Origin: Closterium sp. NIES-65
Lineage: Eukaryota > Streptophyta > Zygnematophyceae > Desmidiales > Closteriaceae
NCBI GenBank assembly: GCA_948144175.1
Contig: CANXME010002088.1
Coordinates: 434,001 to 498,000, forward strand
Reading direction: 5' to 3'
Length of the DNA stretch: 64,000 bases
Shown here: positions 33,583 through 44,357 of the stretch, one piece after another
How the letters are laid out: every line of letters begins with the position of its first letter
How positions within the stretch are numbered: the stretch's first letter is position 1
Translations under genes and position numbers: made by a program
The notes under the pieces: generated by a model
Told to the model about the DNA's origin: nothing
What the model saw: only the letters and a program-made list of their open reading frames with translations
Databases searched by the model: none

Positions 33583-33711
33583 TGTGAAGCAAGGAAAAAC
33601 AGGAATGAAATGACTATGGAAGATTGGGTACAAATACAACCCTAGAAACCCTGTACCCCATATGTGCTACCCCACTATAGCCTACAGAAACTATGTCATA
33701 TAAATCTGACA
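33583..33711 (-). repeat. 5' LTR of Copia-4
   Basis: 129 bp. On the minus strand it ends CTTCACA immediately before the PBS TGGTATAGAGCGGG (33569-33582). Confidence 0.93.
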
Positions 33712-33792
33712 ATCTGGATGCGTTTTCAAGATGGATCAACCCTAAAAACAAACATTCATGGCGTTTAGGGTTGATGCCTCCCGTATCCGGGC

Positions 33793-33829
<37 letters not shown>

Positions 33830-34118
33830 GTCTGCGCGTTTCGATCAGGAAGGTTAAATGAATTACCATTAATATAAATATGTCGCTTTGGACTCACAAT
33901 TCAACACGGCCAATGTAAATTTGAAAAACATGCGACGCGCGCGCTGTAGTAGAATACCCAAATAACATAAAATAAGAAACTCGGTGCATTAAGCATTTAC
34001 CGTTGTTTTACGGTTCGGCTTGCTCGCCTAACCGCTTGGGCAGCTCCGGGTTAATATCTCACAGTCGAGATTTTCGAGCCCTACTTTGGTCATCTCTCTA
34101 GTACTCTTCGGCCCCAAT
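33712..34118. other. Host spacer with a 12-bp inverted repeat and a 34-base T run
   Basis: ATCAACCCTAAA (33735-33746) and TTTAGGGTTGAT (33764-33775) are perfect inverted repeats around a 17-base loop. A run of 34 T follows at 33795-33828. No gene is seen. Confidence 0.8.
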
Positions 34119-34252
34119 TGTGAAGATTAGAACGAGAATGAAGAAGAGAGGGTTTCACTAGCAGCAGTTGGGATACATATAGCAAACCCTAACAGGGTTG
34201 TACTCGCTATAGAGCACCCCACTACAGGCTAGATAATTATAACATTCTGACA
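34119..34252 (-). repeat. Solo copia LTR
   Basis: 134 bp with minus-strand ends TGTCAGAATG and CTTCACA and the family core. Neither a PBS nor an internal region adjoins it. Flanks CCAAT and CCAGT resemble a target-site duplication with one change. This is typical of LTR-LTR recombination removing an element. Confidence 0.8.
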
Positions 34253-34689
34253 CCAGTTTGATCATTTCCCCCCGAGGTTACCGACAGGTGGTGACCCACA
34301 AGTGACCCTCCCAACCTGCGGGAGCGAATCAGACGCGAGACGTGTGACCCCCCTGATACTTTCCCAACTTGTGGGAACGAATCGTACGCCACCCGCATAC
34401 GCGTTGTAAATGTCTTCAACAGTAACAATATTACAGTACAGTGCAGCTTATTATTTAGTAATTAAGACATGAAGTTTGCTCGTGATATAACTACAAAAGA
34501 AACTATAGCAATCAATTACGTTGTTATTAATACGGGCTCTAAAAGCCGTCAGACTTTCAAGTTAGCATTTCTGATGACAATATTTACACGAATAGTGATC
34601 ACTTGCACTTGCACGATTCCACTATTTATTATCAAAATTGCAGTACAATACAACAAATAACACGCTTTCCTCTGAATGACCCTAAAAAC
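34253..34689. other. AT-rich spacer before Copia-5
   Basis: Nothing recognisable: AT-rich, with short chance ORFs only. Confidence 0.5.
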
Positions 34690-34827
34690 TGTCAAAACAT
34701 ATTGTTTGTTCATGTTTCTTTAGGTTGTGTAGGGGTCACACCTTAGAGGGTACAACCCAACTCTCTCGACATCCTTGTACCCCCTCCCTCTTACCCAATG
34801 CACACTTGTTCCTAGCTAATTTCGACA
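34690..34827 (+). repeat. 5' LTR associated with Copia-5
   Basis: 138 bp, TGTCAAAACATATTG to TTTCGACA, directly followed by the PBS. Unlike the 3' LTR in most of its length. Confidence 0.75.
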
Positions 34828-36110
34828 TGGTATTAAGAGCACAATGCTCCTTAGGACCGAATTTTCAAAAGGGCCCACCACTACTATTTCGATCTACTGC
34901 CTGAGTCGCGCCCCTAGGAGAAACGCGAAATTCGAAACCATGCTCTAGGCGAGACGGTTCCTTTTTCTGCCCTAGATGCGATTTTCCTTCCTAGTCACAT
35001 TCGACCCCCCCCTGACCGCGCCCTAGATGCCAGTACAGCCCGCGTAGGCCTGTCGCGAAGCCCGTACAGCCCGTGTAGGCCCGTCGCGAAGCCCGTACAG
35101 CCCGCGCCAGGCCAACGCGCAGCCCGTACAGCCCACGTCAGGCCCGCACCCAGCTTGTAAAGCCCGCGCCAGGCCCGCACGCAGCCCTTACAGCCCGCGC
35201 CTGGCCCGCACGCGGCACTCGCTGCTGCTGCTACGCTGCTGCGCCTGAACTGTTGCTGCAGTGCTGCTGCTACTTGGTGCAGTTGCTCCTCGTTGCTACT
35301 GCTGCTGTTACTTGCTGCAGCTACTCCTCCTTGCTACTGCTGCTACAGCTAGCACTACTCACTGCTGCTGCTACTGACGCTACTCATGTTACAGCTAGCG
35401 CTACTCACTGCAGTTGCTACTGAAGCTAGTGCTGCTACAGCTAGTGCTACTGCTGCTGCTGCTACTACGGCACTTGCTACAGCTGCTACTGACTGAAGCT
35501 CCTGCGGCTACAGCTAGTACTACTGCTGCAGCTCCTACTACTTCACTTACTACATCTACTATTCATTGAAGATACTCCAGCTACAGCTAGTGCTACTGCT
35601 GCAGCTCCTACTCCAGCACTTACTGCAGCTGCTCCTGACTGAAGCTACTGCTGCTACAACTAGTACTACTGCTGCAGCTCCTACTACTTCACTTGCTACA
35701 GCTAGTACTACTGCTGCAGCTCCTACTACTGCACTTGCTACAGCTAGTGCTACTGCTGCTCTGCCATTGTGTCCGAGCCGCGCCGCCCAGCCCGAGCTGT
35801 CACTGCTGCTGCTACTACAACTACTACTGCTACAGCTAGTGCTACTTGGTCTACTGCTGCTGCTGCTGCTGCTCGGTCTGCTGATGCTGCCCGAGTCGCC
35901 CTGCTACTGCTGCTACTGGAGGGAGTACTGCTGGGAGTGGTGGAGGTGCAGCCTCCCACCCCCACCGAACCGCCCTGCTGCTGTTACTACTGCTGCTGCT
36001 GCTACTTGTGCTACAGGGAGTGGAGGAGGTGCTGCTGGGAGTGCAGGAGGTGCTGCTGGCGCTGTAGGAGCTGGAGGTGCTGGACCTACTCCTGACAGTC
36101 ACTGTCTGTC

Positions 36111-39100
36111 ATGGCCACTTCCGTGGCAGACGCTGCGGCCAGGGGTGGACAGCAGCGGGCACTGCTTCTCCCGGACGACCCCACCCCTCGGCAACTTCGT
36201 GAGTGGGTTATTCAGCGAGGTCGTCCTAGTGGTGGAGGTTATCGTTCTGTTAAGACTGCTGCTCTTGGTGTTAGTGAGTCTGCTGCCACTCCAGGTGTTA
36301 GTCAGTCTGCTGCCACTCCAGGTGTTAGTGAGTCTGCTGCCACTCCAGGTGCTAGTGAGTCTGCTGCAGCTCTAGGTGCCCGTGAGTCTACCGACGCTCT
36401 AGTTGCTAGAGCGTCTACTACCACGGGTCCTGCCTCAGCTGAGGTCTTGCACACTTTCACGCTTGACTCCGACGCGTCACGTTGCTTCTTCCGTGTTTGC
36501 ACCACAGTCACACCACTCACAGCACCTGTCCCAGTCTCACTGGCTGACCCCTCTAGGGGCCCAGTGGTTGCGAGAGCCTCCACGGTCCTCCCTTGTCGAG
36601 CAGTCCCCTCCGGCTCTTTGTCAGGTCTCCACCTCCCCACGTTCTCGACGAACTTGGTGAGCAACACTGCCATTCAGGATGTCTGGGTTGATACCTTTAT
36701 TCCTGGAGGGCAGCGTGTGGCGATCTGTACGTGCTCCCGGACTGGTCGTCACCTGGCTACGTTCACTTGACAGCCTGGGTCTAGTTTGTACACACTGACC
36801 ACTGCGTCTGCACAGGTGGCTGAGTCAGGTCAGGTAGCTGAGTCAGGTCAGGTAGCTATGTCGAATCGAGCGTCTGCGTCAGGGCAGTTAGCTGCATCTT
36901 GCTCGTGCCGAGTACTCACGCACGACACTCAGCGCTGGTACCACCGTCTTGGTCACCCCTTCCTGCAACGTCTGCGCCGCATGCACTCCCGGCTCCTAGT
37001 CGCTGGCCTCCCTGAGACCCTGCCCCCCCTCCCGCGCTCACTTGCGCCGCCGTGCCTTCCTTGCGTCGAGGGGCGGCAGCGCGCCGCTCCTCACTCCTCC
37101 GAGTTTCCTCCGACCACTGCTCCTCTGCAGACTCTCCACATGGACGTGTGGGGCCTGGCCCCCGTCGGTGGAACGGACCAGGAGCGCTACTTCCTGCTGG
37201 TGGTTGACGACTATACACGCTACACCACAGTCTTTCCCTTGCGGCGCAAGGCGGATGTCAGTGGTGTCTTGATCCCCTGGATCCGTGCTACTCGTCACCA
37301 GCTGCACGAGCGGTTTTGGCGGGACTTTCCAGTCCTGCGTCTGCACTCTGACAGGGGTGGTGAGTTTTCCGCTGGCGTCCTTGAGACGTTCTGCCAAGAT
37401 GAGGGCATCGCCCAATCGTTCATGCTTCCGGCCTCTCCGCAGCAAAATGGGATCGCTCAGCATCGCATTGGCCTGATCATGGAGGTTGCTCGTACCTCCA
37501 TGATCCATGCGGCTGCTCCCCATTTCTTGTGGCTGTTTGCGGTCCGATACGCCGCGCATCAGCTCAACCTCTGGCCCCGTGTCTCTGCTCCAGAGACCTC
37601 GCCCACACTCCGTTGGACGGGACAGCCTGGTGATGCGTCATCGTTTCGGGTCTGGGGCGCGCTCTCCCTTGTTCGCGATACCAAAGCGAGCAAGCTCTCC
37701 CCTCGCACTCTCCGCTGTGTCTTCCTGGGCTTCCCCACCGATGCTCCACCCTGGCAGTTCTACCACCCTGCCTCGCGTCGTGTTCTGTCCTCTCAGGATG
37801 TCACCTTTGACGAGTCGGTCTGTTACTACCGACTTCACCCGCACGCGTCCCACCCGGTCCCTCTCGCACCTCTCTTCCTGGTACCAGTCCCCCCCCCGGT
37901 AGACTCCCTTCCCCCACAGTGTTCTGCTCCCTCAGGTGTGTCCCAGGTAGACCCACCCCCCTTGGATGAGCCAGTTGAGATCTCTTCTGACTCCTCTGAC
38001 TCACCTGAGGGGGGTGACACCGTCGCCGACGACACGGCGACCACTCGCCGCACTCCTCGCTTGGAGACCCCCCCGGGTTTCCCGCCACGGCCGTCTTCGC
38101 CGCCTCCGCAGCCTGCTCCTGTGGACTCTGGAGCTGAGACTACTGGAGCTGGGGCTGGGGGTGGTGAGTCCGGGGGTGCCTGCTCTCCTCCTCTGGCTAC
38201 ACCCCCCAACTTTCCACCTCTGCCGTCTTCGCTGCCTCTGCAGCCTGCTGTTGTGGACACTGGAGCAGAGACTGAGTGTACTGAGCCTGGGGGTGCTGGG
38301 ACTGAGGGTACTGGGCCTGAGGGTGCTGCGACTAACGGTACTGAGCCTGCGAGTGCTGAGACCGAGGGTCCTGCCTCTGGGGGTGCTGCGAGTTTGTCTG
38401 GTGTTGGTGTCGTCGAAGCTCCTACCGGAGGACCTGGAGCTACTGGTGCTGGAGGTACTGGAGGTGCTGCTGGTGCTGGAGGTCCTGGAGGTGCTGCTGG
38501 TGCTGGAGGTCCTGGAGGTGCTGGAGGTACTGGAGGTGCTGCTAGTGCTGGAGGTCGGGGAGCTGCAGGTGCTGCTGGTCCTGGTGGAGCTGCTGGTGCT
38601 GGAGGTACTGGAGGTGCTGCTGGTGCTGGAGGTCGTGGAGCTGCTGGTGCTGGAGGTACTGGAGGTACTACTGGTGCTGGAGGTCGTGGAGCTGCTGGAG
38701 CTGCTGGTGCTGGAGGCGCTGGAGCTGCTGGGGCTGGAGATGCTTGAGATGCTGGAGGTCCTGGTGGAGCTACTGGTGCTCTTTGCCACCTTCTCAGTCT
38801 TCTCTCAGGTGCTACTCACTTCCCTGTGGCAGGTACTACTCCTCCGTTGCTGTGTCCACCGGCGGACCAGTCACAGCCGCCGCTGCTACCACACTCCCCA
38901 CTGCCTGCTCCTGCTCCTTACCCTGCGGTGTCAGAGTCCCTGACTGAGCGTCGAGAGCCTGAGACTCGTGCTTCCACCCCTGAGCGTCGAGAGCCTGAGT
39001 CTAGCTTTGACCTTGAGCCTGAGCCTAGAGCTGCTGTCCGTGCTCGTGTTCCTCGTGTTCATTGTCAGCGTGCTACGGCTGTCCCCGACACTCATGATAT

Positions 39101-41089
39101 GACACTCCATCCTTCCTCTGTTTCTCAGCGTGTTGTCCTACCGTTACCTCCTGCGTCCTCTTTGCCCGACGTTGCTGACCCTTTGTCTGACCTTGCTCGT
39201 GCGTCCAGTCCGACTGTTACTCGCCTTCTTGCTACGGTTGTGACGGACCTTACGTTCTCGTCTCCTGCTTCTTATGCCGTAGTAGTTGAGCTCGTTGACT
39301 TTGCTACTGTGTACCGCCTAGACTACCTTGCGAGTCTTGTCTCTGACCCTGTCCCTGCCTGTCCTCCGTCCGTCGGGGGTGAGACTGCTCTTAGCTGCAC
39401 TGCCCTTGGCTGTGACGTTCTGGAGGACAGACAGGAGGAGCTGGAGTGCCTTGCTGCCGCTTCACCCCATCACGCAACCATGCTGCTTGCCCCTGAGGGA
39501 GACCCGGATGCACTTGACATCCCCACCCCGCGCTCCTACAGGGAGGCGATTTCGGGTGAGTACTCCTCTCAGTGGCAGACAGCCATGGACGCAGAGATGG
39601 CTTCCTGGAAGTCCACAGGCACCTACGTCGACGAGGTTCCCCCACCTGGGGCGAACATTGTCAGTGGCATGTGGATTTTCAGGGTGAAGCGGCCGCCAGG
39701 TTCTCCGCCTGCCTTCAAGGCACGTTACGTTGCTCGAGGCTTCAGTAAGCGTGAGGGGGTCGACTTCTTTCAGACCTTCTCCCCCACCCCGAAGATGACC
39801 ACTCTTCATGTGTTGCAGCTCAGCGTGACTACGAGCTGCACTCCCTCGACTTCTCGACAGCTTTCTTGCAGGGTAGCCTCCATGAGGCCATCTGGTTGCG
39901 CCGTCCACAAGGCTTCACTGGGTCGTTTCCAGAGGGTACGCAGGGGAGCCTACGGCGACCAGTGCACGGCTTGCGTCAGGTGCCCCGCGAGTGGCACGAC
40001 ACACTGAGGACGACACTTGCGGCTCTTGGGTTTGCTCCTTCGACTGCTGACCCGTCGCTGTTTCTACGCACCGACACTACTCTGCCGACGTTCTACATCC
40101 TCGTGTACGTCGAGGACTTGGTTTTTGCTACTGCTGACACTGAGGCACTGGCCCTAGTGAAGGCGGAGCTACAGGAGAGACACATCTGCACTGACCTGGG
40201 TGAGCTGCGGAGCTATCTTGGCTTGCAGATCACCCGGGACGGAGCATGGCGCACCATCACCCTGACTCAGTCACACATGGTGCACCAGGTCCTACAGCGC
40301 TTCCGCTTCACGTACTCCTCGCCACAGCCCACTCCTCTGGCTACCGGCCACTCGCTCTCAGCTCCACCTTCGGACGAGTCCGTAGAGCCGAGTGGTCCGT
40401 ACCCAGAGCTTGTGGGCTGCCTCATGTACCTTATGACGTGCACACGACCTGACCTCGCGTACCCTCTGAGCCTTCTGGCTCGCTACGTGGCACCCGGTAG
40501 ACACCGAAAGGTGCACTTTGATGCTGCGAAGAGGGTACTGCGTTACTTGTGCAGCACATCGCGCATGGGGCTCGTGCTTGGAGGACGGGGTTCGGTGGTC
40601 CTCACAGGTAACTCTGACGCTTCTTGGGCCAACGACCAGGCAACTCAGCGTTCGTCACAGGGTTATACCTTCAGTCTTGGCTCTGGTTCTGTCTCGTGGA
40701 GGTCCACTCGTTCTTCTTCTGTGCTTGGTTCCAGCTGTGAGGCCGAGATCTACGCTGGGGCCATGGCTGCACAGGAGCTCCGCTGGGTGACCTACCTGCT
40801 GACTGACTTGGGGGAGCGGCCTCGTTCTCCTCTGGTTCTGTACGTCGACAACAAGGCAATGCTTGCCCTGTGTCGCGAGCAGAGACTAGAGCACAAAACC
40901 AAGCACATTGCTCTCCGCTACTTCCTTGCTCGTGAGCTGCAGCAGCGTGGTCAGCTGCGGCTTGCTTACGTGGCCTTTGTGGCCAACACTGCTGATATCT
41001 TTACCAAGGCACTTACGCCTGGTGATCATCAGCGCTTCTGTACAATGTTAGGTCTTGTGCCTACTTGGCCTCACTTGCTCACTTCTTGA
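36111..41089 (+). pseudogene. Copia-5 polyprotein: gag-reduced, with changes in protease, integrase and RT catalytic residues
   Basis: It starts at ATG 36111 and reaches PRQLREW (Trp codon 36204) within 35 residues. The Gag helical region and the knuckle motif are absent. The protease site is DSDAS instead of DSGAS. A TGA at 36768-36770 precedes the integrase, whose final catalytic Glu is Gln (NGIAQHR instead of NGIAERR, near 37450). The linker (about 38120-38745) is a GAGGTGGAAGAGG-like repeat ending in TGA (38745-38747). Near 39815 a deletion of about 11 bases shifts RT, and RT carries YVED instead of YVDD (about 40106). RNase H continues to 41089. Substitutions in three catalytic centres plus stops make this a long-dead copy. 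The E-to-Q and D-to-E changes are each single-step mutations. Confidence 0.88.
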
Positions 41090-41286
41090 CCTTGCTTGTA
41101 CTATGATCTTTCTATATGTGCACTTGCTTGTTTACCTTTATATATGATCTTGCATGTGAACTGGCCTTTTGGCCTTGCTCTTGTGCTCGGATTGTGTGGT
41201 GACGTTGTGATCCACCCTGAGCTTGCTTTGCTTTGCTTGACTGGTCTTGTGACCTCTTTTTCTCCCCCACTTTGCCTATGGGGGTG

Positions 41287-41410
41287 TGTCAAACTCATAT
41301 GCTATAGTCTGTGTAGGCTGTTCTGGGGTAGACAATATGGGGTACAACACTTCTAGGTTTTCCTACTTGTACCCACCTGCTTGCTAGTTCATTCATTCCT
41401 CATTTCTTCA
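41287..41410 (+). repeat. 3' LTR of Copia-5
   Basis: 124 bp, TGTCAAACTCATATG to CTTCA, with the family core in changed form (GTAGGCTGTTCTGGGGTAG). Preceded by the hairpin/PPT. Confidence 0.75.
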
Positions 41411-41414
41411 TAGG

Positions 41415-42490
41415 GGCCATTGAGGGTGTTGGTCGTGCTGGAGCTGGAGGTATTCTACGTACTAATACTGTAGGTTTTTAGTTCTTAGGGTGCGATGCAG
41501 CCGCTGCAGCGACGACCGTTGTTTTGGGAGCACCCGCGGTCGTCGCTGCCAGGCTCGACACTTCACCAACTTCCCCGTCTTCCATCTGCGACTGTAGAGC
41601 CATCTACCACTAATACTACAATAGCTGTACTAACTCCGCCGCCTGACCTGTCTCAGGCACAGCTACCGCCTGACTCTCCTCTGCCTGTTCCTCCTCATTT
41701 GTCTCCGTTGACAGACTCCTTGACTAAGCGTCGAGAGCCTGAGTCCCTTCCTACCTTACCTGTTGCTCGAGCTCGTCTTACTTGCCGTGTTCCCTCTCGT
41801 CCTGCTCCCACTTTTCACACGATGACACTTTGTCCTTCCTCTGTTTCACAATCTATTGCCCTATAGTCACCTCGCTCGTCATTTCGCCCTGAAGTTCATG
41901 ACCTTGTACCTATCTGTGCTCGTGCTGCCAGCTCAAAATTCACTTGTTGTCTTGCCACTCTTGCTGGTGTGTCCGCCTTAGTTGTTTAGCTCGCTGACTT
42001 TGCTGCTATTTGCCTCCTTGGCTACCTCGCGAGTCTAGACTCTGACTCTGACTGTCCTCCGTCTGTCGGGGGTGAACTTGCCCTTGGCTATGACAACCCT
42101 AGACCCTAAATCCTTGAGGACAGACAATTTGAGCTGGAGTGCCTCGCGACTGTTGTACCTCATCTCACTGCCATGCTGCTTGCCCCTGAGGGAGACCCGG
42201 ATTTAGTGAACATCCTGACCCCGCGCTCTTACGTAGAAGCAATCACATGTCGTGACTCCACTCAAGGGCAGACAGCCATTGATGCAAAGATGGCATCCTA
42301 GAAGTCCATAGGCACCTATGTCGATGCAGTTCTCCCTCCTAGGGCGAACATAGTCGGTAGCATGTGCATTTTCAAGGTGAAGCGGTCGCCAGGTTCCCTG
42401 CCTGTCTTTATGGCATGTTATGTTGCACGAGGCTTTAGTCATTGTCGAGGGGTCAACTTCTTGTAGACCTTCTCCCCCACCTCGAAAAGA
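41415..42490 (+). pseudogene. Relic copia fragment (linker to start of RT)
   Basis: This decayed piece begins in the Gly/Ala linker just after the Copia-5 LTR. Recognisable stretches are SPLPVP..L..SLTKRREPES (about 41680-41750), EGDPD (about 42192), KRSPGS, YVARGFSH and TFSPTSK (about 42380-42488). Many stops and frameshifts interrupt it, and homology ends at the start of RT near 42490. It shows an older, independent insertion of the same family. Confidence 0.8.
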
Positions 42491-42494
42491 AGTG

Positions 42495-43900
42495 AAGAAC
42501 GAATGGTGCAACGCCCATCAAACAACACATTTTCAGGTAAATCGGCCATCCATAGCGTGCCACACTAAGCCCAAGGAAATCACTGGCGACAAGCTTACCT
42601 CACAGAGCTCCCAAGTATGAGCGACTAGCACTACGGTAAGCGATGCCTGCCGAGAAACATACACGGTTCGAAGAAGCAATTACGTAGCATGTGTAAAATG
42701 TTATAAGAACTCATAATTCACGCCTGCAATCGCGGGCCTTAAAACGATGCCCTTTAGGACACAGAAGGAAAACGATCTAAGATAGTTATCGTTTTCTCAT
42801 AGTCTCACGCAATGACCAGGGAATTGAAGCTTAGGAGAAAGACGGATATGGTGGCGTGAATGGCGGACATGGCGGCGTGAATGGCGGACATGGCGGAGTG
42901 GAAAGAGCTCAGTGATTTAGCTAAGAATGACGGTGAAAAATGACGAGTTGGTAAGTCGGAGGGGGATAAGTAGTCTAAAGGTGCTGGGGAGAGGAGAGCC
43001 AGAAGAAGGTGCTATCGAAGAGCTGTGATTGGTTCGTGAACTTTCATGTGCCACGTAACCCAGCTCATCACTGTATCCCAACATATTGAGCAACGCGATA
43101 ACAAAGCCGGAATCAGATAGAACCGCTAAATGTCATACCAACATGTTGAGAGAAGAAGTGTACAGTGTGTACCTACCTTACCAAGTTGTGTAAAAATCCC
43201 GTACATGCAGCCTCGGAAGAAGCAAAGTAGCGACAAAGTTGGGGTAACCTCGGGGTACCCCAATGAACTGTAAACCCTCCCGATTGGTCTGAACTTAGTT
43301 ACGATGGTGGAAGTCACTGTTGCTGGTTGTCGCTGACGTCGCCAGTGTTTAGAGGTAACCTGTAGGAAACTCAGTGGGACCTTGGGGTCCCCCTCGTTTT
43401 CGAAGTGATTTTTGCGCTGGGAATTTTGGGATGTTACACTTCTCAAATTACCTAAACGTCACACATCTCTCAATACCACTGCACCTTTAAAGCCCGAGTC
43501 TAGAATGGCAAGGCTTCAAGTTCAAGATTCCTGAACTAGAATTCGCCAAGGAACAAGGTAACCCGGTTTGGGTCCGCATCCATCTCTTGACCCACCAAGA
43601 GGGAATTGAAGCGCGAGGCAGTGATTGGCCAGTCACAGCACAGGCAAACCCACAACAACCCTCGCCATAAAAAACAAAAGCACACGGTACTGTTCAGACT
43701 TCTCAAAACTTGAAAGCTCTTTACCACTCTAGACTCTAGACGTAGTAGGCTCCTTAGCCCGTCATTCCATGATTCGGGAACCGCGCTGAGGCTTTATTTC
43801 TCGATCAGTCATTCTGCCTAACACTTCCAGCCCACGTCTTTAGATCTCACCCTTCGATCAGGTTAGGAGCCTCGCAATCCTCATTCACGGCTGTTTTGAC
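42495..43900. other. Host DNA without a recognised gene
   Basis: No ORF with recognisable domain, no RNA gene and no LTR seen. It contains a 21-bp tandem repeat at 42848-42901. One of the few stretches here that is probably unique host sequence. Confidence 0.55.
42848..42901. repeat. 21-bp tandem repeat, about 2.5 copies
   Basis: Units at 42848-42868 and 42869-42889 differ at one base (ATGGTGGCG versus ATGGCGGCG), followed by a partial unit ATGGCGGAGTGG. Confidence 0.85.
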
Positions 43901-44217
43901 TTGCCTCCCAACCCTTCCGTCGCTCTCGTCGCTCCTATAGCTCTTGTCGCTTCCATCAGTCCCGCCCCCTCAGACACTCCCCATCTATCGCTCGCATGCA
44001 GGATGCACGGAAAGATAGCGAGAACCGTCGCCCTTGTCCCTCGTTGCTCAAGAAACTCCCGTCGCGTTTGTCCCTCCCGTCGCTCCTGTCCCTTGTCCAT
44101 CCCGTCGCTCAACTTTCCCTTTCCGTTGCCCACGCTTGTCCATCCCGTCGCTCACCGCTTTCTCTTTCTGTGGCCCACGCTTGTTCATCCCGTCACTCAC
44201 CGCTTTCCCTTTCCGTC
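43900..44217. repeat. CT-rich host DNA with 45-bp tandem repeat, left part
   Basis: Pyrimidine-rich on the + strand. Imperfect units of CCGTCGCCCACGCTTG...CTTT (45 bp) fill about 44120-44217 and resume after N1 at 46029. Long ORFs reflect low complexity and are not called genes. Confidence 0.7.
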
Positions 44218-44357
44218 TGTCGGAATGTTATGTTTGTCTAGCCTGCAGTGGGGTACTCAATAGTGAGTACAGCCCAACTTAGGGTTTCATATATGTACTC
44301 AACTGCTTGCTAGTGAACCATCCTCTCTTCTTCCATTCTCTCGTTCTAAACTTCACA
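44218..44357 (+). repeat. 5' LTR of N1
   Basis: 140 bp, TGTCGGAATG to CTTCACA. The 3' copy begins TGTCAGAATG. Confidence 0.92.

Larger units (their letters stand above)
26352..33711 (-). mobile_element. Copia-4: complete Ty1/copia element, apparently intact, inverted relative to Copia-3
   Basis: Minus-strand element with 129-bp LTRs at 33583-33711 (5') and 26352-26480 (3'), differing at two positions by eye. PBS is at 33569-33582, GGGCCCACC at 33535-33543, the leader at about 32700-33490, and the 3' hairpin/PPT at 26483-26503 (CCCCCA/TGGGGG). Flanks are ACCTG (26347-26351) and ATCTG (33712-33716), a target-site duplication with one difference. It lies tail-to-tail with Copia-3, only 114 bp away. 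Confidence 0.95.
34690..41410 (+). mobile_element. Copia-5: divergent copia element with unlike LTRs and mutated catalytic sites
   Basis: The 5' end has an LTR (34690-34827), PBS TGGTATTAAGAGC (34828-34841) and GGGCCCACC (34871-34879). The 3' end has the CCCCCA/TGGGGG hairpin (41264-41284) and an LTR (41287-41410). The two LTRs share only their general pattern, not their sequence, and the flanks AAAAC and TAGGG do not match. Either two elements recombined or the LTRs are old. The leader (about 35030-36100) is made of GCCCGTACAGCCCGCG-like and CTGCTGCTACTG-like repeats. Confidence 0.75.

Noticed and set aside
36111-36210. Copia-5 N-terminus as a host gene fused to a retroelement
   Set aside because: It reaches the family motif PRQLREW within 35 residues and continues into copia protease, so it is element sequence.
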